A DNA stretch of 58,112 nt from assembly GCA_963676605.2 (NCBI GenBank), contig CAXXSP010000032.1:1-58112 (forward strand). The letters run 5' to 3'. The translations under genes and the position numbers were made by a program. Numbering within the stretch: position 1 is the stretch's first letter; each line of letters starts with the position of its first letter. Of the stretch, positions 50,589 through 58,112 are shown piece after piece. The notes beneath the pieces were generated by a model. The model ran no database searches and was not told where the DNA came from. It saw only the letters and a list, made by a program, of their open reading frames with translations. The DNA comes from SABI01 sp963676605 (GTDB taxonomy: Bacteria > Spirochaetota > Spirochaetia > Sphaerochaetales > Sphaerochaetaceae).

Positions 50589-51164
50589 ATGAAAGCGAAA
50601 CGTCGACACACATCGGCTGTGATACTTTTCATCACGCTCCTTTTCTTCTCTGCCCAGAGTCTCAGTGCCTCCTGGCACACTACGGGACTCTCGATCACCG
50701 GAGGATGGCAAGGCTCCATCCCCTCTGACATTCAGGGAGAGAACCTCCCTGTCCGTACCCACGGGTATGCCAAAGCCGAAACCACTCTGATCTCCGCATA
50801 TATCATAGAGAACCTATCACTAGAATTGAACAGTGCTCTTGCCTATACCTCACCGTCCCTGCCTTCTGAAGGGATCTACTGGAAAGACTTCTTCACGTTC
50901 TACGCAGGAGGAGGTATCAGATACGATCTGTCACTGAGAAGTTCTCTCTCGGCAGGAGTGACTGCTGTCCTGCAGATACCTGACGATGAGAGAGGACTCA
51001 TGCTTTTCCCCGCCCCGTACGCGGCATATAATTACACACTCTCATCGAATGATGCCCGTGATATCGAGCTGACGCTACCCATCTCTCTTGAACTGAGAGA
51101 CGATTATACAGGTGTGAGAGGCGGTGCAGGCATCACCTTCAGATGGAAAGGAGACACGCTGTGA
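50589..51164 (+). CDS. Exported beta-barrel-like protein of unknown function
   Basis: 191 residues with a signal peptide (SAVILFITLLFFSAQSLSA). The mature part alternates amphipathic strands with aromatic and glycine residues (GLSITGGWQGSI, FFTFYAGGGIRYDLSL, SSLSAGVTAVLQI, YAAYNYTLSS, GVRGGAGITFRWK), the pattern of an outer-membrane barrel of about eight strands. Not recognised. Stop overlaps the caspase-like lipoprotein start, so the two are translationally coupled and may act together at the outer membrane. Confidence 0.68.
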   Translation: MKAKRRHTSAVILFITLLFFSAQSLSASWHTTGLSITGGWQGSIPSDIQGENLPVRTHGYAKAETTLISAYIIENLSLELNSALAYTSPSLPSEGIYWKDFFTFYAGGGIRYDLSLRSSLSAGVTAVLQIPDDERGLMLFPAPYAAYNYTLSSNDARDIELTLPISLELRDDYTGVRGGAGITFRWKGDTL

Positions 51165-52105
51165 GAAAAACTCTCTTTGCCGCAGTGATACTGAGTATCC
51201 TCCTATTCCTTTCCGGATGTGAGCTCCTGGGTCCGGGATACACCACGAAGATTCACGGACTGTTCATCGGACTCGATTATGATAACTCATCGATTGTCTC
51301 TTCTCTGGACGGCACTATTTCAGATGCCACCGAGATGGCAGGGGCTTTCTCCCGTATCGCAGAGGAATACGGTATCCCCTTTGACGGCTATCTCGCCATT
51401 CAGGAAGGGAATGATCCTGACACGTCAAATCCGCTCTATCCCCGTGCGGACAACATTCTTGATCTCATAGCCCATATCGGAGATGTCATGGAGGAGAGTG
51501 ATATCTTCGTCCTCTACTATGCCGGTCACGGTGGTGCTGATTCAACTGCAGACGCCACGAGCGGTTTTATCGTTCCGGCAGAGGGAAGTCCGATTACCGC
51601 AGGGCACTCGTTTCCCGTACTGAAAGTAGAAACACTCGCAGAAGCGATACATGAGCTTCCGGGGCATCAGGTGATCATTCTCGATTCATGCCAGAGCGGA
51701 TCGTTTGTCACACCCTATCCTCTTTCCCAGACCGAAATGCTCGAACGGTGGGACCCGAGCCAGTTCTACCTCACCTCGACTCAGATAGATGAAGATGCCT
51801 ATGATTATTTCCCAGCAGGTGACCACGGTCACGGCTACTTTACTCTACAGCTGCTGAACTTCTTCGGCTGGGAACACAGGAACCTGGCTGCCGGCAGGAA
51901 CTACACCACCCTGGCTGACTTCTATCGGACCTCTCTTTCTGAAAAAGATATCGATGTGGTTATCTCCGGCCGTCTTCCTGACGGATGGGGTCAGAATGCA
52001 CCGGGGAGTATTACACTATCAGATCTAGAAGATGCGGTGAGAGCTCTTTCCTCTCAGGAGGCGAAGAGAACAAGCGGTCCGAGAGATATCATTCTCTTCC
52101 ACTGA
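51161..52105 (+). CDS. Caspase-like (peptidase C14) lipoprotein
   Basis: 314 residues, exported lipoprotein: lipobox FLSGC with acylated Cys20. The caspase-fold p20 domain has GLFIGLDYDNS, the catalytic histidine in VLYYAGHGGAD (His123) and catalytic cysteine in VIILDSCQSGSF (Cys177), the classic HG and D-x-C-x-S/G motifs of metacaspase-type proteases. GTG start, seven bases after AAGGAG, overlapping the stop of the barrel-like gene. A periplasmic or surface location is unusual for a caspase-like protease. Substrate unknown; both catalytic residues are present, so it should be active. Confidence 0.85.
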   Translation: MRKTLFAAVILSILLFLSGCELLGPGYTTKIHGLFIGLDYDNSSIVSSLDGTISDATEMAGAFSRIAEEYGIPFDGYLAIQEGNDPDTSNPLYPRADNILDLIAHIGDVMEESDIFVLYYAGHGGADSTADATSGFIVPAEGSPITAGHSFPVLKVETLAEAIHELPGHQVIILDSCQSGSFVTPYPLSQTEMLERWDPSQFYLTSTQIDEDAYDYFPAGDHGHGYFTLQLLNFFGWEHRNLAAGRNYTTLADFYRTSLSEKDIDVVISGRLPDGWGQNAPGSITLSDLEDAVRALSSQEAKRTSGPRDIILFH

Positions 52106-52107
52106 AC

Positions 52108-54105
52108 TTAAGAGATTTTCATCTGTCTGACGTTTTCGATCTCGTCACGCAGCATGGCAGCCATCTCGAACTCGAGATTCTTCGCGTGCTCGATCATCTC
52201 CCTCTCAAGATCCTTGATGTACTTCTTCCTGTCTGAAGCTTTCAGAAGGTTGTACTTTCCTTTCAGGATGTCGATATCGTTCTTCTGGATCTCTTCCTTC
52301 TCTTCCTGCTCTCTTTCGAGAATATCTTCAACTGCTTTGCGGATACTCTGAGGTGTAATACCGTGTTTCTCGTTGAATTCGCTCTGGATCGCACGACGTC
52401 TCTGAGTTTCTTCGATAGCTTCTTTCATTGCATCGCTCATCTTGTCGGCATACATGACAACCCTTCCGTTCACATTTCTCGCTGCACGGCCGATGGTCTG
52501 AATGAGGGAAGTCGCTGACCGCAGGAAACCGATCTTGTCTGCATCAAGGATTGCAATGAGAGAGACTTCAGGCAGGTCGAGGCCTTCTCTGAGGAGGTTG
52601 ATTCCCACAATCACATCATAGGTGCCCCGCCTGAGGTCGCGGAGGATCTCCACTCTTTCGATCGTTTCCACTTCCGAGTGGAGGTAGCGTACTTTCACTC
52701 CGAGGTTCGCGAGGTAGTTGCTGAGGTCCTCACTCATCTTTTTCGTAAGGGTCGTCACAAGGACCCGCTCTCCCCGTTCCACGGTGGTGCGGATCTCTCC
52801 GTACAGGTGTTCCATCTGTCCTTTCGTTCCGTGGAGTTCGATGAGTGGGTCAAGCAGCCCTGTAGGACGGATAATCTGCTCCACCACCTGTGAGGACTCG
52901 GAGAGTTCTGTCTTCCCCGGAGTAGCGGTGACATACACCCGCTGCCCGCAGATAGAATCGAATTCCGTATACTTCAGCGGACGGTTATCGAGTGCACTGG
53001 GAAGACGGAACCCGAAATTGACGAGGTTCAGTTTTCTCGACCTATCTCCCTCGTACATCGCTCCTATCTGAGGGAGCGTGACATGGGACTCATCAATGAA
53101 GGTAAGGAAGCCAGGGGGGAAATAGTTGAGAAGGACCGGGGGTGCTTCTCCCTGTTTCCGCTTTCCCAGGGGTCTCGAGTAGTTCTCTATCCCTGAGCAG
53201 TATCCAAGCTCACCGAGCATCTCAAGGTCATATTCCACTCGCGTCTTGATACGTTCAGCTTCGAGAGGTTTCCCCGCGTCCTGGAACATCGCAACCTGCT
53301 GATTCTTCTCTTCTTCGATTCTTCCGAGCGCCTCTTTCACCTGTTCGGGAGGCATGACAAACTGCTTAGCCGGGTAGATACTCAACCGCGTCCACGCTCT
53401 CGATCACCTCATAGGTGAGAGGATCGAACCACTCGATGGAGTCTATTTCATCCCACTCGATATTGATTCTCACAGCGGTTTCAAGGTAGGAGGGAAAGAC
53501 TTCCAGGACATCACCCTTCAAGCGGAAATTTCCTCTGTCAAGGATCATATCATTCCGGTCATACTGCATTCTCACAAGGTGCTGAAGGTCTTCCTTGTAC
53601 GTAAACCGGTCTCCCACCCTGATGTGTTTCACCATATCTCGGAAGCTCTGAGGAGATCCGAGACCATAGATACAGGAGACCGTAGCGACGATGATCACGT
53701 CCCGACGCTCCATCAGCGCAAACGAGGCAAAGAGTCTCAGGCGGTCTATCTCCGCGTTGATCGAAGCATCCTTCTCGATATACAGATCCTTGCCGGGAAC
53801 GTAGGCTTCCGGCTGGTAATAATCGTAGGTTGAAACAAAGTAGCCGACAGCATTATCGGGGAAGAAGGACTTGAATTCACGGTAGAGCTGTGCCGCCAGA
53901 GTCTTGTTATGGGACAGCACGAGAGTGGGTCTCTGAATCCTCTCGATGATCTTGGCCATCGTATAGGTCTTACCCGATCCGGTCACTCCCTTGAGGGGTC
54001 TGGCGTTCGAAGCCAGACTCTATTCCTGCCGTCAAGGAGTTCGATTGCATCCTTCTGGTCTCCCGCAGGATCGTATTCTGCTGCTACTCTGAAAGGTATA
54101 GGCAT
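52108..54105 (-). CDS. uvrB: Excinuclease ABC subunit B, three frameshifts
   Basis: Nucleotide-excision-repair helicase, about 665 residues when joined. Visible: start MPIPFRVAAEYDPAGDQKDA; Walker A GVTGSGKTYTMAK; beta-hairpin region STYDYYQPEAYVPGKDLYIE; SIYPAKQFVMPPEQ; FLTFIDESHVTLPQI; VYVTATPGKTE; RVLVTTLTKKMSEDLSNYL; TSLIQTIGRAARN; and the C-terminal UvrC-interacting UVR motif. Shifts near 54045, 54012 (C-rich run) and 53378 interrupt the frame, but no motif is lost. Because uvrB is widely conserved and rarely discarded, sequence error is the best explanation. ATG 54105 overlaps the stop of the protease gene. Confidence 0.93.
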
Positions 54106-55406
54106 CAGCGCACCATCCATTCCATCTGAGCGGGACGCTCGACAAGCTCGACCTCGAAGGTCTTGTAATCACCGGCCCTCAGGACCGTCACCTCAACGAT
54201 ATCTCCCGGAGCTGTCGAAGTGAGTGACTGGTAGAGGCCTGCATAGTCAGTCACATCTGTCCCGTTGATATTCACGATGATATCGCCACCGAGGTAGATG
54301 ATGCTGTTTCCATACTGAACCTTCTGCTTTCCACCCTTCAGGCCGCTCTTCTGTGCCTTTCCACCTTCTCTCAGTGTTGAAATCAGCAGACCTTCTCTCA
54401 CAGGGAGGTCTGCATAGGCCACGATGGAGGCATCAAGCTGCACCATGGTGACATCGAGCCAGCCGCGGATCACTTTTCCGTGTTCCACGAGGTCGGGGAT
54501 CACCGATACCCGCAGTCTCTACCGGGATGGCGAAGCCGATCCCCTGCGAGCCTCCGCTGGTTGAATAGATACTGGTACAGATACCGACCATACGTCCTGC
54601 ACTGTCGAGAAGTGGACCGCCTGAATTACCCGGATTGATTGCAGCATCAGTCTGTATCATGCCGTTTATAAGGGTATCGGCATCAACGCGGACGGGTCGT
54701 CCGACACCGCTTACGGTGCCGAGAGTCATCGTTCTGTCGTACCCGAAGGGATTTCCGATGGCTACAACCTTCTGACCTACCTTCAGTGAAGAGGCTGTTC
54801 CGAATTCGATTGGTGTGAGTTCTGTGCCGTCAGGGAGGGCGATTGTTCAGGACTGCAAGATCATTCTCATTGTCAACGCCGATCAGTTCTCCGGTATAGA
54901 TCGACCCGTCAGAAAGAGTGATGGTGATCTCATCTGCACCACTCACGACGTGAGCATTCGTCAGAATATATCCGCTCTTGCTTATGATGATCCCGCTTCC
55001 CGTACCCTGGGTGGGAAGCACCTCGAGAAAACTGTTCAGTGAAACCGTGACTGTCGTGATATTCACGACTGACCGGTTGGCTCCCTCGTAAATCGCAATA
55101 TTCCGCATCTCATCTGCACTGTAGGTGAAATCGTTCAGGCTTCCGAGAAACAACGCTTAGACCCTGCTCTCCATAGAATATATCATGCACCCTCGGCTCC
55201 CGCTCTCTCGAGCAACCCCTGATACCCGTCTTCCTCCAGCACCTTCTGAAGAACTTCCCTCTCCCTGAGTACTTCACTCTTTCTTTCCAGAGCGGAGGTC
55301 CAGACAATGATCACGATAGCGAGTGCCAAGCACGAAAGCAGCAATGAGGGCGATAAGAAGGATAGATTTCAATGAGTGGGGCTGGTACTGTTTTTCTCTT
55401 GTCCAT
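54105..55406 (-). CDS. HtrA/DegP-like membrane-anchored serine protease, several frameshifts
   Basis: Envelope quality-control protease of family S1C, about 430 residues when joined. Short cytoplasmic start (MDKRKTVPAP), one transmembrane anchor (SLKSILLIALIAAFVLG), a coiled linker (EVLREREVLQKVLEEDGYQG), then the trypsin-like domain with His in SGYILTNAHVV, Asp in NENDLAVL and Ser in NPGNSGGPLLD, and a C-terminal PDZ domain (GGDIIVNINGTDVTDY). At least five one-base shifts lie between 55385 and 54500; the catalytic triad is intact. ATG 55406 follows AAGGAAG. Directly precedes uvrB. Confidence 0.87.
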
Positions 55407-55471
55407 GGTAATACTTCCTTGAAGGGTACTCTCCCAATGTACCCAATAATTCTCTTCCTGTACACATCCAA

Positions 55472-56848
55472 TTACCGCTGCCTGCCGGCGTCACTCTGAG
55501 TGATCGATATAAGCCATCGGTCACTGCGGTAATAGAGGACACCCCAGATCAGGATCGCGACATTGCTGATGAACATCGCCAGATAGAGTCCTGAAGAACC
55601 GAGATTCCCAAGAGAAGGGAGCATCATGGCGAGCGGGACCCGGAAAACCCAGAGACGGACGATATGCATCGCCATAAGGACCTTTGTTTCTTCCTCCTGC
55701 CTGGAAGGCTCCGCTCATCACCATGAAAAGGGAGAAGAGAACCACGCCGGCCGCTGTGAGACGGAACATCATCACTCCTTCCTGAACAACAGAAGGATCA
55801 TCGACGAAGAAACGGACAACCGATGCCCCGAAGAACGTGACAAGTATCATACCGGCTGCGACGAAGAAGCCCGAAAGAAGTATACCTGCTCTAGCTGCTT
55901 CCTTCGCCTCCCGAGCATCCCCCTTACCGAGAGCATTCCCCGCGAGAATTGCGACCCCCTGTGTGATTCCCTGGGAAGGAAGATAGAAAAGAGACTGAAC
56001 CCGGTTCCCGATCCCCATCGCTGCGATAACCGCTGGACCGAATACATTTACGCTCCCCTGCATGACAGCAAACCCGAAGGAGGAGATCGTCATTCCTGCC
56101 GAAGAGGGGATTCCGATCTCCCAGATTCTCCTGAGTATCTTCAGATCGGGTTTCATCAGAGTGAAGGAGATGGAGACTCCCTTTTTTCCTCTGATGAGGA
56201 AAAAGAGAGCGAGGACTCCCCCTACAGCCCGGGCTATGAAAGTCGCCACGGCAGCAACCCGAGCACTCCCATTGGAGGAAACATCCAGAGCCCGAAGATA
56301 AGCAGCGGATCGAGGATGAGATTGACGGTCACCGAAAACAGCTGAATGAGAAGCGGGGTCTTCGGGTCCTTCATGCCTTGAAAGACGCTCTTGCAGGTGA
56401 GATCAAGGAAGAAGAACGGCATGGTGAGAAATATGATACTCATGTAGGTACCCGTATACTCGAAGGTGAGTCCTTTCGGTACCTGAAGGAGGATGAGGAG
56501 CGAGGGAGTGAGAGCGTATCCTACGGCTGTGATGAGAAGGGAAAGAACCGTATTCAAGGCAAACACCTGAGATGCCAGCCTCTTCAGGTGCTGGGTGTCC
56601 CTCGGGTTGTATCCATAGTACTGGGAGATGACGGTGGTCCCAGCCATCGTGAAGGCGAGACCGAACACAATCACGAAGTTTGAAATGAACATGGTGATCG
56701 AGGGAGCACTGAGTGCTTCTTTTCCGAGCTTTCCCAGAAAGTACGAATCAACGGCATTATAGAACACCTGAAGCAGGTTGCCGAGCATAATGGGAAAGGA
56801 GATGGTGAGGACTTCACGGAAACGGAAAGAGGAGAACTTCCTGATCAT
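55472..56848 (-). CDS. MATE-family efflux transporter, two frameshifts
   Basis: Inner-membrane multidrug/Na+ or H+ antiporter, about 458 residues with 12 helices. N-lobe: ISFPIMLGNLLQVFYNAVDS, FVIVFGLAFTMAGTTVISQYYG; C-lobe: GIPSSAGMTISSFGFAVMQG, GNRVQSLFYLPSQGITQGVA, and MSGAFQAGGRNK. Shifts near 56240 and 55680 split it into three frames; the pieces join exactly to the normal family length. Divergent from glnS. Confidence 0.87.
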
Positions 56849-57005
56849 ATGCCTCTATTCTAATGAGATCTTCAGAACATGTCTGTATTTTCTGAGAAAG
56901 ATCTCCACTTCGGCTGACAGGGAAGATATCATCACCTCTCTTTTCTTTCAGCCTCACATTGTGATATTATCGTCAATTATCCAAGGAAAGAGGCGATAGT
57001 TGTTC

Positions 57006-58112
57006 ATGAGCACAGAAGAGACACGAAACAAACATTTCATTGAGAAGATTATCGAAGACGATCTCGCTAACGGGAGAATCCCCGGCGGAACGATCGTTAC
57101 CCGGTTCCCTCCGGAACCGAACGGATATCTTCACCTCGGTCACGCGAAATCTATTATCCTTAATTTCTCCCTTGCAGAGGAATACGGAGGCCGATGCCAC
57201 CTGAGACTCGATGACACCAATCCTGAGAAGGAAGACATCGAATACATCAACGCCATCCAATCAGATATCAAATGGCTAGGATTCGACTGGGGTGATCATC
57301 TCTACCATGCCAGTGACTATTACCAGCAGCTCTATGAAATCGCTGTCTCGCTTATTGAAGACGGCAAGGCTTACGTCGACTCTCTCACGCCCGAGCAGAT
57401 GAAGGAATACCGAGGGACCCTTACCCAGCCGGGTAAGGACAGCCCTGACAGAAACAGGCCGGTGGAAGAGAACCTGCGCCTGTTCGAAGAGATGAAGGAA
57501 GGAAAACATCCCGAAGGGAAGTATCTCCTGAGGGCGAAGCTCGATATGGCAAGCCCGAACATCAACCTGAGAGATCCCGCGCTCTACAGAATCAAGTTCG
57601 CAACCCATCCGAGAACCGGTGATGCCTGGTGTATCTACCCGATGTACGACTATACACACCCGATCAGTGATGCCATCGAAGGGATCACCCACTCGATCTG
57701 TACTCTTGAGTTCGAAGATCACCGTCCTGCATACGACTGGGCGACAAGCATAGATCATATCGAACACACTCCTCATCAGTACGAATTCGCACGGCTGAAC
57801 ATCAACTACACCGTGATGAGTAAGCGCAGGCTCCTGTACCTCGTGAAGAACTCCCTGGTAGACGGCTGGGATGACCCCCGTATGCCTACCCTTGTCGGTG
57901 TGAGACGCAGAGGATACTCTCCCGAAGCTCTGAAGATGTTCGTGGAGAAGGTAGGCGTTGCCAAAGTGGAGAGTATCGTTGATTTCGCGCTGCTCGAGTT
58001 CTGTGTACGTGAAGATCTCAACAAGAGAGCGAAGCGCGTCATGGCTGTCCTTGATCCTCTTAAAGTCACGGTAACAAACTACCCCGAAGGAAAGAGTGAG
58101 CTTGTGGAAGTG
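57006..58112 (+). CDS. glnS: Glutaminyl-tRNA synthetase, N-terminal part (runs off right edge)
   Basis: 369 codons to the window end without a stop. Class I synthetase: N-terminal FIEKIIEDDLANGRIPGGTI, HIGH-type motif TRFPPEPNGYLHLGHAKS, LRLDDTNPEKED, CIYPMYDYTHPISDAIEGIT, CTLEFEDHRPAYDW and the KMSKS-type loop VMSKRRL. This is the GlnRS rather than GluRS pattern (FPPEPNG and HLRLDDTNP). The predicted protein is about 550 residues, so roughly one third is missing. ATG 57006 matches the family start. Confidence 0.95.
   Translation, partial: MSTEETRNKHFIEKIIEDDLANGRIPGGTIVTRFPPEPNGYLHLGHAKSIILNFSLAEEYGGRCHLRLDDTNPEKEDIEYINAIQSDIKWLGFDWGDHLYHASDYYQQLYEIAVSLIEDGKAYVDSLTPEQMKEYRGTLTQPGKDSPDRNRPVEENLRLFEEMKEGKHPEGKYLLRAKLDMASPNINLRDPALYRIKFATHPRTGDAWCIYPMYDYTHPISDAIEGITHSICTLEFEDHRPAYDWATSIDHIEHTPHQYEFARLNINYTVMSKRRLLYLVKNSLVDGWDDPRMPTLVGVRRRGYSPEALKMFVEKVGVAKVESIVDFALLEFCVREDLNKRAKRVMAVLDPLKVTVTNYPEGKSELVEV

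Overview
The window looks like chromosome of a Gram-negative, two-membrane bacterium. It has lipoproteins with SGC lipoboxes, small beta-barrel-like exported proteins, strong AGGAGG ribosome sites and vegetative-type promoters. The overall resemblance of the proteins points to Spirochaetota, perhaps a Sphaerochaeta relative; that assignment is inference from remembered protein families, not a search result.

Layout. 1-12.0 kb (minus strand): a purine-degradation operon in the order ygfK, ssnA, ygeY, a three-subunit xanthine-dehydrogenase-type hydroxylase, 8-oxoguanine deaminase, a ygfM-like FAD subunit and the start of an xdhD/ygfN-like subunit that runs off the left edge. It is divergent from a PLP enzyme and a threonine-synthase-like gene (12.2-15.0 kb), and both promoters are visible. 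15.2-22.9 kb: small hypothetical genes, a peroxiredoxin behind a Fur/PerR-like box, a methyltransferase, an EamA transporter, a diguanylate cyclase, an 800-base gap with repeated GCGAAA motifs, a DUF1566-like lipoprotein and an AraC-type regulator. 23.1-29.8 kb: a 6.65-kb AT-rich integrative element inside a tRNA-Leu gene. It carries a tyrosine integrase, a serine recombinase, a primase-polymerase/helicase, an iteron-like repeat array and an exported barrel-like cargo protein. 29.9-41.7 kb: Crp-like regulator, thioredoxin, TatD, aldolase, infC-rpmI-rplT, a ZapB-like coiled-coil gene, a 6S RNA gene, TPR genes, tsaE-tsaB, trxB, glgA-glgC and a cupin. 41.7-50.5 kb: nnr, a NikR-like regulator heading a ZnuABC-type metal transporter, then a TPP riboswitch heading thiBPQ. 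50.6-58.1 kb: a barrel-like protein with a caspase-like lipoprotein, uvrB, an HtrA-type protease, a MATE transporter and a partial glnS.

How the genes work together. The left operon encodes two sets of molybdenum hydroxylase subunits plus deaminase and hydrolase partners for anaerobic breakdown of purines and related heterocycles. The metal and thiamine transporters are each preceded by their own cis control element. The integrative element has replaced the 3' half of the host tRNA-Leu. The displaced host 3' half sits at the far end and pairs perfectly with the retained 5' half.

Caution on sequence quality. Many genes, including uvrB and tsaE, contain single-base frameshifts while conserved residues on both sides are intact. 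They are densest at 1-3.4 kb and 53-56.5 kb. I read most of them as sequencing or assembly indels, not gene decay, and annotate such genes across the shifts.
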